DNA from: Burkholderia sp. WSM2230
GTDB taxonomy: Bacteria; Pseudomonadota; Gammaproteobacteria; Burkholderiales; Burkholderiaceae
DNA length: 64,000 nt
NCBI RefSeq assembly: GCF_000472445.1
Contig: NZ_AXAJ01000003.1
Location: forward strand, 248,159-312,158
Direction: 5' to 3'
The notes beneath the pieces were generated by a model that was not told the origin of the DNA, made no database searches, and was given only the letters and a program-made list of their open reading frames with translations. Position numbers and translations under genes: made by a program. Positions 9,004 through 18,446 of this stretch are shown piece after piece (within the stretch, counting starts at the first letter, position 1; each line of letters starts with the position of its first letter).

Positions 9004-10092
9004 CTAGAACCTGTAGTCCCTGTTTTTCGGGTCGAATGTGGAGTCGTCGAACGTTTCAGGCGTGATGGTTTCGAAGACGATCTTCTCGAAGATGCGGCCG
9101 TCGTTGTCATAAGATTCGACGGTGCGGAAATACGGATGCCGCAAATCGAGCCCCAGCGTTTCCTTCTTCGCGTAGAACTGGGGCTGGCCGGTCGGCGATT
9201 CGAAGGTGAAGGCGACCACGCGCACGCCGTCGATGGTCTTCACGTCGATTTGCACCGAGCGCGGCAAGCCCGCCTCGATAAATTTCCTGCCCTCGGCGAG
9301 GTATTGCTGCGCGATATATTCGGTGCCGAGATCGCGCACCTGATGGTTCGATTGCGAACGCGCGAGGGCGCCGTTCAACGAGGTCCATAGCGGCATGACG
9401 TTCATGATGCCGCCCAGGTGACCGTACATTTCGTCGGTGCGCCTGGACTCGTCGTAGATGATCTCCTGGCCCGCGTGCGCGCCGTCGGGCAGCCACTTTG
9501 CGTAAATGCGCAGCGGATCGTGCGCGACGCGCACCAGCATGTGGTCGGGCTTGTCGGGCCACTGGCCGCGAATGCGCTCGGCGCGCGACATCGTGAACTC
9601 ATACGACGCGTATCCGTTCGGGCCTTCCTTGATATAGCGCGGCAGCGCAAGCGGATCGAGCGACTTGAAGAGCGCGACCAGTTGCGCGTCGTCGAGCGCT
9701 TCGAGCGCGCCGCTATTCTGCGCGGCGCGCAGCCATTTGACCTGCTGATCCAGCGTCAGCTTGCCGACCTGCGAGGCAGGCGTGGAAGGGGCCTTGACCG
9801 CGCTCGCCGTTTCGAGCGGCGGCGGCTTGTCGTCGTTTTGCGCGAAGACGGGCGAAGCGCCGAGGCTCAGCGCCGCCCAGGCGATCAGCGCGGCAAGCGG
9901 CAATGAGCGAGGCCGCGCTGCGCCCGGTCGCGCTGCGCCGTTCCGCGCGACGTCAGAACGCGCTACGTCCAGCCCCAACTCGCTGCGCTCATCCCGCGAC
10001 GCACGTTCAGCGGCTTTCGCGCTCAACTGCATCGACCACAACAGGCGCACGCGCAAGCGCAGCCGCAGCCATGCGAACAGGCAATGCGTCAT
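9004..10092 (-). CDS. DUF1571 domain protein, exported
   Basis: 362-residue protein. The N-terminal 60 residues are Arg/Ala-rich and low in complexity. A hydrophobic segment LPLAALIAWAALSLGASPVFAQ (about 63-84) follows and resembles a signal sequence. The C-terminal about 240 residues match DUF1571 (PLRIYAKWLPDGAHAGQEI and the ESYDNDGRIFEK end). Function unknown; probably periplasmic. GGGAGAG lies about 8 bases upstream of the chosen ATG at 10092. The unusually long n-region suggests either a later true start or recent expansion of the Ala/Arg repeats around residues 45-62. Confidence 0.72.
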   Translation of the reverse strand: MTHCLFAWLRLRLRVRLLWSMQLSAKAAERASRDERSELGLDVARSDVARNGAARPGAARPRSLPLAALIAWAALSLGASPVFAQNDDKPPPLETASAVKAPSTPASQVGKLTLDQQVKWLRAAQNSGALEALDDAQLVALFKSLDPLALPRYIKEGPNGYASYEFTMSRAERIRGQWPDKPDHMLVRVAHDPLRIYAKWLPDGAHAGQEIIYDESRRTDEMYGHLGGIMNVMPLWTSLNGALARSQSNHQVRDLGTEYIAQQYLAEGRKFIEAGLPRSVQIDVKTIDGVRVVAFTFESPTGQPQFYAKKETLGLDLRHPYFRTVESYDNDGRIFEKIVFETITPETFDDSTFDPKNRDYRF

Positions 10093-10141
10093 CGAACTCT
10101 CCCGAAAGGTGGCGCACGTCCTCACGCAAGCGCCTTGCCTG

Positions 10142-11947
10142 TCAGGCAGACTTTTGCTTCGCGAGTTCCTCATCGCGCAGTGCGCGGCGCAGAATCTTGC
10201 CGACGTTGGTTTGCGGCAACTCGTCGCGAAACTCAACCATCTTCGGCACCTTGTAGCCCGTCAGATTCTTGCGGCAATGAGCGATCACCTGCTCGGCCGT
10301 CAGCGACGGATTGCGCTTGACGACGAACACTTTCACGCGCTCGCCCTGCGCCTCGTCGGGCACACCGATTGCAGCGACTTCGCGCACGTCGGGATGCGCC
10401 GCGATCACGTCCTCGATCTCGTTCGGATACACGTTGAAGCCCGACACCAGGATCATGTCCTTCTTGCGGTCGATGAGGCGAATGAAGCCGCGCGAATCCA
10501 TCACGCCGATGTCGCCGGTCGCGAGCCAGCCTTCGTCGTCGATAGCCTTGGCGGTTTCCTCCGGGCGGTTCCAGTAGCCCTTCATGACCTGCGGTCCCTT
10601 CACGCACAGTTCGCCCGGCTCACCGATGTCCGCCCAACTGCCGTCGTCCTTGCGAAAGCGCACTTGCGTGGACGGGGCGGGCAGGCCAATCGAGCCTTCG
10701 AAGTCGCGCAGGTTCGAAATGTCGACGGGATTCATCGAGACGATCGGCGAGCATTCGGTCAAGCCATAGCCTTCGATAATGGGCTTACCCGTCACCGCCT
10801 TGAAGCGCTCGGCCACCGAGCGTTGCGTCGCCATGCCGCCCGCCATCGCGAGCTTGAGGCCGGAGAAATCGCGCCTGCAGAACTCTTCGTTCTCGAGAAA
10901 CGCGTTGTACAGCGTGTTGACCGCCGTCATGCCGGTGAACTTCTCGTGGCGGATGATCATCATCACGCGCTTCATATCGCGCGGATTCGCGATGAGGATG
11001 TTGCGCCCGCCTAGTCCCATGAAGATCAGTGCGTTCACCGTGAGCGAATAGATGTGATAAAGCGGCAACGGCGTGAGCACCGTTTCCACTTCGCCGCTCA
11101 ATTGACCTTCGGCCCACGCCTTCGCCTGCAGCAGATTCGCGATGATGTTGCGATGCGTGAGCATCGCGCCCTTCGCGACGCCGGTCGTTCCTCCGGTGTA
11201 CTGAAGAAACGCAATGTCGTGATGCGTCAGCCGCACCGGCGTGAGAGGCCGCGCATAGCCGACGGCGAGCGCCTTCAGCAGCGGCACCGCTTGCGGCAGA
11301 TGGTAAGCGGGCACCATCTTCTTCACATGGCGCAGCATGAAATTGAGCAGACGTCCCTTCACATTGAGACCGTCGGCGAGCAGGTCACCGAGTCCCGTGA
11401 CGATTACGTTCTGCACCTTGGTGCCCGGCAGCGCATCCTGCACGGTCTTCGCAAAGTTCTCGAACACGATGATGGTTTGCGCGCCGCTGTCCTTCAACTG
11501 ATGCGCGAGCTCGCGCACCGTATAGAGCGGATTGACGTTCACCACCACGGCACCCGCTTTGAGCACGCCGAAAAGCGACACCGGGTATTGGAACGTATTC
11601 GGCAGCATGATTGCGACGCGCTCGCCGGGTTTTACGCCGATGCTCTGCAGATACGCCGCGAACGCAGTCGCCTTGCGGCCGAGTTCAGCATACGTCATGC
11701 TCGCGCCGACGCTAACGTACGCGACGCGCTCGCGGAACTTTGCGATGCATTCGTCGAAGAAATGAACAATCGACTCGTATTGGCCGACATCGATTTCATG
11801 CGGCACGCCCGCGGGATACGACGCGTACCAGATGCCGTCGGTGTTCGGCGCGCGCTGTGCATGCTGCACATGCTGCGAGAGTTCGGCGCGCCCGCCTGCC
11901 TGATTCGCAGCGGCGGGCGAGGGCGAGGCTTGAGTGGGCTCGGTCAT
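10142..11947 (-). CDS. fadD: Long-chain fatty acid CoA ligase
   Basis: 601-residue AMP-forming acyl-CoA synthetase that activates fatty acids for beta-oxidation or lipid synthesis. Motif 1 is YTGGTTGVAKGAMLTH, the central GYGLTECSPI motif is present, and the C-terminal subdomain has VSGFNVYPNEIEDV with the catalytic Lys in the closing segment NVGKILRR. Length agrees with FadD plus an N-terminal extension of about 35 Gln/Ala-rich residues. Start ATG at 11947. It is followed by the DUF1571 gene in the same direction and preceded, about 110 bases upstream, by the thiolase of the beta-oxidation block. Confidence 0.93.
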   Translation of the reverse strand: MTEPTQASPSPAAANQAGGRAELSQHVQHAQRAPNTDGIWYASYPAGVPHEIDVGQYESIVHFFDECIAKFRERVAYVSVGASMTYAELGRKATAFAAYLQSIGVKPGERVAIMLPNTFQYPVSLFGVLKAGAVVVNVNPLYTVRELAHQLKDSGAQTIIVFENFAKTVQDALPGTKVQNVIVTGLGDLLADGLNVKGRLLNFMLRHVKKMVPAYHLPQAVPLLKALAVGYARPLTPVRLTHHDIAFLQYTGGTTGVAKGAMLTHRNIIANLLQAKAWAEGQLSGEVETVLTPLPLYHIYSLTVNALIFMGLGGRNILIANPRDMKRVMMIIRHEKFTGMTAVNTLYNAFLENEEFCRRDFSGLKLAMAGGMATQRSVAERFKAVTGKPIIEGYGLTECSPIVSMNPVDISNLRDFEGSIGLPAPSTQVRFRKDDGSWADIGEPGELCVKGPQVMKGYWNRPEETAKAIDDEGWLATGDIGVMDSRGFIRLIDRKKDMILVSGFNVYPNEIEDVIAAHPDVREVAAIGVPDEAQGERVKVFVVKRNPSLTAEQVIAHCRKNLTGYKVPKMVEFRDELPQTNVGKILRRALRDEELAKQKSA

Positions 11948-12058
11948 CGGTCGTCTCCTGAAGCCGGGGCTTCATGTGTTGGTGTACTGGATGTGCGTGA
12001 TTCTGTTGCTTATGCGTGTCACGGTTCATGTCTCGCCGTGGCGTTCGCGCTATAACGA

Positions 12059-13387
12059 TTAGCGCTCCAGAACAGCGACAACGCCCTGGCCGCCCGCCGC
12101 GCAGATCGAGATCAGGCCGCGCGCGGTGCCCGCAGGTTTATCGAGCTGCGCCAGCATCTTCGCGAGACCCGCGACGATGCGCCCGCCCGTCGCCGCAAAC
12201 GGATGACCCGTCGCGAGCGAGCCGCCGTTCACGTTGAGCCGGGTGCGATCTATCGCGCCAAGCGGCCCTTCGAGGCCGAGCTGCGTGCGGCAGTATTCGT
12301 CATCCTGCCACGCCGCGAGCGTGCACAACACTTGAGCCGCGAACGCTTCGTGGATCTCGTAGAAATCGAAGTCCTGCAATGTCAGTCCGGCTCGCGCGAG
12401 CATGCGCGGCACGGCGTAGGCAGGCGCCATCAGCAGGCCTTCTTTCTTGTCGAAGAAGTCGACTGCTGCGGTTTCCGACCAGCTCAGATACGCCAGCACC
12501 GGCAGCCTGCGGCGCGCGGCCCAGTCTTCGCTTGCAAGCAGCACGGTGGACGCGCCGTCGGTAAGCGGCGTCGAATTGCCGGCGGTCAGCGTTCCGGCGT
12601 CGCGGTCGAAAGCGGGCTTCAACGAAGCGAGCTTTTCGAGCGTCAGGTCCTCGCGCAGGTTGTTATCGCGCGTGAGGCCGCGATACGGCGTCATCAGATC
12701 GTTGACGAAGCCGCGCGCGTACGCTTCCGCGAGCTTGCGGTGGCTGTCGTAGGCGAGCACGTCCTGCGCTTCGCGCGAAATGTTCCAGCGCTTGGCCATC
12801 AATTCGCAATGCTCGCCCATGGAAAGACCCGTGCGCGGCTCGCCGTTGCGCGGCAACAGCGGCTTGAACAACATGCCGGGCCGCAGCTTCGCCAGCGCGC
12901 CGACGCGCTGGCCGGTGCTCCTGCCGCGATTCGCCTCGAGCAATATCTTGCGCATGTTTTCGTTCACGCCGATGGGCGCATCCGATGTCGTATCCACACC
13001 GCCCGCGATGCCCACGTCGATCTGTCCCAACGCAATCTTGCTGGCGACCAGTATCGTCGCTTCGAGCCCGGTGCCGCATGCCTGTTGAACATCGTACGCG
13101 GGTGTTTCCTTCGCCAGTGTGGTGGACAGCACGGATTCGCGCGTGAGGTTGAAGTCGCGCGAATGCTTGATGACGGCGCCCGCCGCGACTTCGCCGAGGC
13201 GTTCGCCATGCAGCGCATAGCGGTCGATCAGTCCTTGCAGTGTGAAGGTCAGCATGTCCTCATTCGACGCGGTCGCATACGCCGTGTTCGAGCGTGCAAA
13301 CGGAATGCGGTTGCCGCCGATAATCGCGACGCGGCGCACAGCTGGCAGAGGATGAGGCATGCGTGGCTCCTTGTAGTCTTCGTTCAT
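12059..13387 (-). CDS. Acetyl-CoA C-acyltransferase (thiolase), FadI-like
   Basis: 442-residue thiolase catalysing the last step of beta-oxidation or the reverse condensation. The nucleophilic Cys is in QQACGTGLEAT, the acid/base His in the GHPFAATGGR motif, and the second Cys in CAAGGQG; IHEAFAAQ is the conserved NEAF-type loop. Start choice: ATG at 13387 overlaps the upstream MaoC stop as ATGA and has GGAGG 7-11 bases before it. A second ATG at 13360 has AAGGAG and gives 433 residues; both are plausible. Belongs to the leftward operon with MaoC, FabG4 and FadE. Confidence 0.9.
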   Translation of the reverse strand: MNEDYKEPRMPHPLPAVRRVAIIGGNRIPFARSNTAYATASNEDMLTFTLQGLIDRYALHGERLGEVAAGAVIKHSRDFNLTRESVLSTTLAKETPAYDVQQACGTGLEATILVASKIALGQIDVGIAGGVDTTSDAPIGVNENMRKILLEANRGRSTGQRVGALAKLRPGMLFKPLLPRNGEPRTGLSMGEHCELMAKRWNISREAQDVLAYDSHRKLAEAYARGFVNDLMTPYRGLTRDNNLREDLTLEKLASLKPAFDRDAGTLTAGNSTPLTDGASTVLLASEDWAARRRLPVLAYLSWSETAAVDFFDKKEGLLMAPAYAVPRMLARAGLTLQDFDFYEIHEAFAAQVLCTLAAWQDDEYCRTQLGLEGPLGAIDRTRLNVNGGSLATGHPFAATGGRIVAGLAKMLAQLDKPAGTARGLISICAAGGQGVVAVLER

Positions 13388-14319
13388 TGCAGCCTCCATT
13401 GCATGCGGCCGCGCAAATGCGGCTTCTCTCCGGCGATGTCGCGCACCTCGATATCGCGTTCGATCAGCGAAGACGACGCGCTCCAGAGCGACGCTTCGCC
13501 GGGCAGCAGCATCGGCAGCTTGAACTCGGCGCTGAGCGTGGCTTCGGCAAGCGGCTTCGGCGGCTGCAATGACGATGCCGCGCGCGCGAGCGTCCACATG
13601 CCGTGCGCGATCGCACGCGGAAAGCCGAATGCCTTCGCGGACAGCGCGCTCAGATGAATCGGGTTGTAGTCGCCGGACACGCTCGCATAGTCGCGGCCGA
13701 GCTGCGGCGCGAGTTGCCAGCGTGCGATGCGTTGCAACGCGGCGGTATCGACCTGCAGCGGATCGAGCTGCCCGCCGCTCGCCGGCACGCCGCGTTTCAG
13801 ATAGACGCTGTCGCCGTCCCACACGGCTTCGCCGCGCCGGTAGACGCGCGTGTGCAGCAGGAACGCCTGGCCCTTGTCGTGGCGCAGGAGCGCACCGAAC
13901 TCCACTTCGACGCGAAGCAGATCCTGGTAGGCGAGCGGCCGGCGCAGGCGCACGTGATTGGCAAGGTGCAGCAAGCCGACCGCGGGCCACGGAAAGGCCG
14001 GATCCGTCAGCATCAGAAGATGCAACGGAAACGCGAGCAGATGCGGATAGGTAAGCGGCACGCCGTGCTCGGGAATGAAGCCGCACACGCGCGCATAGCG
14101 CCACGCCGGCCCCGGCTCGAGCGCGACGGCCGGGCGCACCAGTCGCAGTGCGGGCAAGTGCGCCGGACGTCCGCGCTTGACGACGCCCGACAGCGCGCGT
14201 GCATAGAGTCGCGCGGGCGTCGGCAAGGTTTCCACGACCACCGTCTTCGGCCGCACTGTTTCGTGCCGCATGAGATTTGACGCACGATTGCCGCCGAACG
14301 GATCTCCCGGTTCTTCCAT
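13384..14319 (-). CDS. MaoC-like enoyl-CoA hydratase/dehydratase
   Basis: 311-residue protein with a double hotdog layout. The hydratase-2 motif is in the C-terminal half: DYNPIHLSALSAKAFGFPRAIAHGMW, with Asp and His as expected catalytic residues. The N-terminal half resembles the non-catalytic hotdog of MaoC/FAS-type dehydratases. Likely hydrates trans-2-enoyl-CoA, working with the FabG4 reductase and thiolase next to it. ATG at 14319 is 2 bases after the FabG4 stop; GGAG lies 9-12 bases upstream. Upstream in-frame Met codons lie inside FabG4 and are rejected. Confidence 0.88.
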   Translation of the reverse strand: MEEPGDPFGGNRASNLMRHETVRPKTVVVETLPTPARLYARALSGVVKRGRPAHLPALRLVRPAVALEPGPAWRYARVCGFIPEHGVPLTYPHLLAFPLHLLMLTDPAFPWPAVGLLHLANHVRLRRPLAYQDLLRVEVEFGALLRHDKGQAFLLHTRVYRRGEAVWDGDSVYLKRGVPASGGQLDPLQVDTAALQRIARWQLAPQLGRDYASVSGDYNPIHLSALSAKAFGFPRAIAHGMWTLARAASSLQPPKPLAEATLSAEFKLPMLLPGEASLWSASSSLIERDIEVRDIAGEKPHLRGRMQWRLQ

Positions 14320-14321
14320 GC

Positions 14322-15773
14322 TCAGGCTCCGATCAGGCTTTGCCCGCACACGCGCACCACCTGGCCGCTGATGCCGGCCGATCCCGGATGCGCGAGCCAC
14401 GCGATAGTCTGGGCGACGTCGACCGGCTGCCCGCCCTGGCTGAGCGAATTCATGCGGCGGCCGGCCTCGCGAAGCGTGAACGGCATTTTGGCGGTCATCT
14501 GCGTTTCGATGAAGCCCGGCGCGACCGCGTTGATCGTGATGCCGCGCGCGCGCAACGCCGGTGCCATGCTTTGCACTCGGCCGATCACGCCGGCTTTGGA
14601 AGTGGCGTAGTTGGTCTGGCCGAGATTGCCCGCAATGCCGCTGATCGACGAGACGCCGATGATGCGTCCGCCGTCGCGCAGAATGCCTGCCGCGAGCAAC
14701 GCTTCGTCGATGCGTTCCTGGGCGGACAGGTTGATGTCGATCACGCTCTGCCAGGCGGCGGCCGTCATCTTCGCGATGGTCTTGTCTTTGGTGATGCCGG
14801 CGTTATGCACGATGATGTCCACGCCCTGATCGTCGAGCGCGGCGGCAATTTGCGTGGGCGCTTCAGGCGCGGCGATGTCGAAGGCGAGCGACGTGCCGTT
14901 CAGCTGACGCATGGTGGCTTCGAGCGCGTCGCGCGCCGACGGAATGTCGATGCCGATCACCTGCGCGCCCTGCGCGGCGAGCACGCCCGCGATAGCCGCG
15001 CCGATGCCGCGGGCTGCGCCCGTCACCAGCGCGCGCCGGTTCGCGAGCGGCGCTTTCCAGTCGAAGAGCGCTGAGCTGCCGTCATTCGCGAAAGCGCCCG
15101 CGATGCTCGAGCCGGGAGCATCGGCGGAAATCTGCACGACCTGACCCGACACATACGCCGAGCGCGGCGACAGGAAGAAGCGCAGCGTGGCCTCCATCCG
15201 ATGCTCGGCGCCAACGCCCACATACACGAGATTGGCCGTTATGCCGCGCCGCGCCTCCTTGCCGAGTGAGCGCGTGAGGCCTTCGAGCGCGCGCTGCGCG
15301 GTCCATTGCCGCGGGTTCGAGCAGTCGTGCGGCGGCCGCCCGAGCACCACGATGCGCCCGCACTTCCCGAGCGAGCGCAGCGTGTCGTGGAAGAACGCAT
15401 GCAGCGGTTCCATCTGGCTACTGTCTTCCATACCGCTAGCGTCGAAGATCAAGGCGGCAAGGCGCGCGGCCGGGCCGGCCTCCGCGGGTTCGAAGCGCCC
15501 CGTCATCAAACCGTGGCGATGCGCGAGCGGCATCCACAAGCCGGCGCTTTCGTGCGCGACACTGGTCACGCCGATGCTCGCCACCAGATTCGCGAGCGCA
15601 TCCAGCAACTGCGGCTCGCGCGCCGCGCCGATCGCGATCAGTCCGCCGAACTCCGGCTGGTCCGCGCGATAGCGGCGCAGCACCTCGGGCTTAGGCAGGC
15701 CCAGCGAACGCGCGAGCCGCGCGCCGAACGGCGAATTGACGAAGTTCAGGTAAGAGTCGTTCATATTGTTCAT
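14322..15773 (-). CDS. Large 3-oxoacyl-ACP/CoA reductase (FabG4-type)
   Basis: 483-residue short-chain dehydrogenase with two Rossmann-like halves. The N-terminal half (about 1-220) lacks a proper TGxxxGIG motif and is probably inactive. The C-terminal half has the cofactor motif TGAARGIG, the NAG motif, Ser in VSSISGIAG and YATSK as the Tyr/Lys pair. This layout is that of high-molecular-weight FabG4, which reduces 3-oxoacyl-CoA and is linked to fatty acid modification rather than standard FAS II. The ATG at 15773 is used; another ATG three codons later is possible. Operon with MaoC, thiolase and FadE. Confidence 0.88.
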   Translation of the reverse strand: MNNMNDSYLNFVNSPFGARLARSLGLPKPEVLRRYRADQPEFGGLIAIGAAREPQLLDALANLVASIGVTSVAHESAGLWMPLAHRHGLMTGRFEPAEAGPAARLAALIFDASGMEDSSQMEPLHAFFHDTLRSLGKCGRIVVLGRPPHDCSNPRQWTAQRALEGLTRSLGKEARRGITANLVYVGVGAEHRMEATLRFFLSPRSAYVSGQVVQISADAPGSSIAGAFANDGSSALFDWKAPLANRRALVTGAARGIGAAIAGVLAAQGAQVIGIDIPSARDALEATMRQLNGTSLAFDIAAPEAPTQIAAALDDQGVDIIVHNAGITKDKTIAKMTAAAWQSVIDINLSAQERIDEALLAAGILRDGGRIIGVSSISGIAGNLGQTNYATSKAGVIGRVQSMAPALRARGITINAVAPGFIETQMTAKMPFTLREAGRRMNSLSQGGQPVDVAQTIAWLAHPGSAGISGQVVRVCGQSLIGA

Positions 15774-15882
15774 TGCTCGGCCGGGCGCGCCCGCATGTTC
15801 GTCAGTGTGCACCGGCTTTCGCACATCGGCGTGTTTCAAAGCAAGGTTTTTTGATGGTGCAAGCGCATGAGGAGCGGTCCTC

Positions 15883-18381
15883 TTACAACGCCACTTCCAG
15901 AGCCTTTTCGAGCGCCTCGCTGCGGCGTTGCAGATTGGCGAGCATGTCGAAGTCGGCGGGGAAATCGTCGACCTTCACGACCTGTGCCGCATAGCGTGCG
16001 TAGTCGTCGAGTACGCGCCGCTCGTCGGCGTCGATCAGACCTTGCTGCAGCGCGGTGTCGGCCCATGCGGACAGTTGCTCGACGCTTTGCGGCATCGGCT
16101 CGAGGCGCCGCTCCTTCACGGCTTCGCGCAGTTTCTGTTCGATCTGCGTGAAGCGCGGGTTCAACTCGAACACGAGCTCGCCGTAGCCGAGCGCGTCGAC
16201 GTCGGGATGCGGCACATACGAGTCGGATACCAGCCGGTCGCGCGCGGCGCCAGGCGTTTGCATCAGCTCGGCAATCTCGCTGCTCAGGCGGTCCGACGGT
16301 TCGCGGTGACGCAAGCCGAACGGAAAAGCCAGCAGACGTACGACACCGGCGGCGAAGCGGTTGGGATAGTTCGCGAGCACGCTGTCGAGCGCGTGTTGCG
16401 CGCGATACAGCGAGTCTTCGACGCCCCAGCGCACCAGCGGCAGATCGTCCTGCTGGCGGCCTTCGTCCTCGAAACGCTTGAGCGTGGCGGAGACCAGATA
16501 GAGTTGCGAGAGCACGTCGCCAAGGCGCGCCGAAATCCGTTCGCGGCGTTTCAGATCGCCGCCGAGCACGAACATGGAGACGTCCGCGAGCAGCGCGAAC
16601 ACGGTGGCCATGCGCGTGGCCGCGCGATAGTACGCATGGAGCGGGGCGTGCGCGGCGCGCGGAGTCGCGATCAAGACGCCGCCGGTGATGCCGTACACGA
16701 AGCTGCGTACCGCGTTGGAAAGCGTAAAGCCGAGGTGTCCGAAGAACGCGTCGTCGAAATCGCGCAGCGCCTGTGCGCGGTCCGCTTCGCGCGTCGCGCT
16801 CATTTCCTTCAGGAGGTACGGATGACAACGGATCGCGCCCTGGCCGAAGATGATCAGGCAGCGCGTGAGAATGTTCGCGCCTTCCACGGTGATCGCAATA
16901 GGCACCTGCTGATAGGCGCGCGCGAGAAAGTTCGACGGCCCCATGCAGATGCCCTTGCCGGCGGCCACGTCCATTGCGTCGTTGATCACCATGCGGGCGC
17001 GCTCGGTAATGTGATACTTCGCAATTGCCGAAATCACCGAGGGCTTCTCGCCGAGGTCCACCGCATGCGCCGAGAGGCGGCGCGCGGCGTCCATCACATA
17101 GAGATTGCCGCCCATGCGGCCGAGCGCTTCCTGCACGCCCTCGAACTTGCCGATGGCCGTGCGGAACTGACGGCGTACGGCGGCATACGCGCCCGTGCCG
17201 CGCACGGCGATCTTTGCCATGCCGACATTCGACGACGGCAGCGAGATCGCGCGGCCGGCCGCGAGACATTCCATCAGCATGCGCCAGCCGTTGCCCACTT
17301 GCGCGCGTCCGCCGATCACCCAGTCGAGCGGAATGAACACGTCCTTGCCGGAGTTCGGGCCGTTCTGGAACACCGCGTTCAGCGGCCAGTGACGCCGGCC
17401 GATGTTCACACCCGGATGATCGGTCGGAATCAATGCGCAGGTGATGCCGGGTTCGTCATTCGAGCCGAGCAGATGGTCGGGATCGAGCGCGCGAAAGGCG
17501 AGGCCGAGCACGGTCGCAACCGGCCCGAGCGTGATATAGCGCTTGTCCCACGTGACGCGAAAGCCGAGCACCTCGCGGCCCCCGAACATGCCCTTGCAGA
17601 CGATGCCGACGTCCGGAATCGCGGCGGCGTCCGAACCGGCGTAGGGGCTCGTCAGCGCGAAGCAGGGGATTTCTTCGCCGCGCGCGAGACGCGGCAGATA
17701 GTGGTTCTTCTGTTCGTCGGTGCCGTAATGCATCAGCAGTTCGGCTGGGCCGAGCGAATTGGGCACCATCACGGAGACGGCTGCGGCGGAGCAGCGCGTG
17801 GCCAGTTTCATGATGACCTGCGAATGCGCGTAAGCGGAGAACTGCTTGCCGCCGTACTGCTTCGGAATGATCATGCCGAGAAAGCCGCGTTCCTTGATGA
17901 ACTGCCACGCCTGCGGCGACAGGTCCTGCCAGACCATGGTGGTTTCCCAGTCGTTCGCGAAATCGCATAACTGCTCGCATTCGTTGTCGAGGAACGACTG
18001 CTCTTCGGCGCTCAAGGTCGCGGGACCGTAGCCGAGCAGCGTGTCCCAATGCGGGCGGCCGGAGAAGAGTTGCGCGTCCCACCAGACGGTGCCTGCCTCG
18101 ATCGCGTCGCGTTCGGTCGGCGACATCTCCGGCAAGATCTTGCGGAATGTGTCGAGCACCGGCTTTGCGAGCCAGGCGCGCCGCAATGGCTTCACGGCGA
18201 GCACCAGGGCGGGCAGCACCAGCACGATGGCGAGCAGCGCGGTTGCCGCCGCGCCCGCCGCTCCGCTCGCGCGCACCGCCGCGACCCACACGATCATGAA
18301 GGCCAGCCACGCGAGCGCACGCGCCTGAAAGTACACGAGCGCAAGCGCACCCACGGCCAGCAGCAAGACGAACCACGACAT
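15883..18381 (-). CDS. fadE: Acyl-CoA dehydrogenase FadE
   Basis: 832-residue membrane-associated acyl-CoA dehydrogenase, close in length to E. coli FadE (about 814). Two N-terminal hydrophobic stretches (about 1-60) precede a linker with SPTERDAIEAGTVWWDAQLF. The dehydrogenase core follows, with ALTSPYAGSDAAAIPD as the FAD/substrate segment and VEGANILTRC near the catalytic region. FadE makes the first double bond in beta-oxidation, passing electrons to ETF. ATG at 18381 has GGGAGGAAA just upstream. First gene of the leftward fad block after the TetR regulator. Confidence 0.93.
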   Translation of the reverse strand: MSWFVLLLAVGALALVYFQARALAWLAFMIVWVAAVRASGAAGAAATALLAIVLVLPALVLAVKPLRRAWLAKPVLDTFRKILPEMSPTERDAIEAGTVWWDAQLFSGRPHWDTLLGYGPATLSAEEQSFLDNECEQLCDFANDWETTMVWQDLSPQAWQFIKERGFLGMIIPKQYGGKQFSAYAHSQVIMKLATRCSAAAVSVMVPNSLGPAELLMHYGTDEQKNHYLPRLARGEEIPCFALTSPYAGSDAAAIPDVGIVCKGMFGGREVLGFRVTWDKRYITLGPVATVLGLAFRALDPDHLLGSNDEPGITCALIPTDHPGVNIGRRHWPLNAVFQNGPNSGKDVFIPLDWVIGGRAQVGNGWRMLMECLAAGRAISLPSSNVGMAKIAVRGTGAYAAVRRQFRTAIGKFEGVQEALGRMGGNLYVMDAARRLSAHAVDLGEKPSVISAIAKYHITERARMVINDAMDVAAGKGICMGPSNFLARAYQQVPIAITVEGANILTRCLIIFGQGAIRCHPYLLKEMSATREADRAQALRDFDDAFFGHLGFTLSNAVRSFVYGITGGVLIATPRAAHAPLHAYYRAATRMATVFALLADVSMFVLGGDLKRRERISARLGDVLSQLYLVSATLKRFEDEGRQQDDLPLVRWGVEDSLYRAQHALDSVLANYPNRFAAGVVRLLAFPFGLRHREPSDRLSSEIAELMQTPGAARDRLVSDSYVPHPDVDALGYGELVFELNPRFTQIEQKLREAVKERRLEPMPQSVEQLSAWADTALQQGLIDADERRVLDDYARYAAQVVKVDDFPADFDMLANLQRRSEALEKALEVAL

Positions 18382-18446
18382 GAGGTTTCCTCCCGGTTTC
18401 GATGATGCGTGCGAACGCATCCACGGCGCGTGGACGGGTCGCGTTT

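Noticed and set aside
15928..17970. 680-codon open frame on the plus strand opposite fadE
   Set aside because: Fully antisense to the well-supported FadE gene. It has Arg/His-rich nonsense composition typical of high-GC shadow frames, and no start signal.
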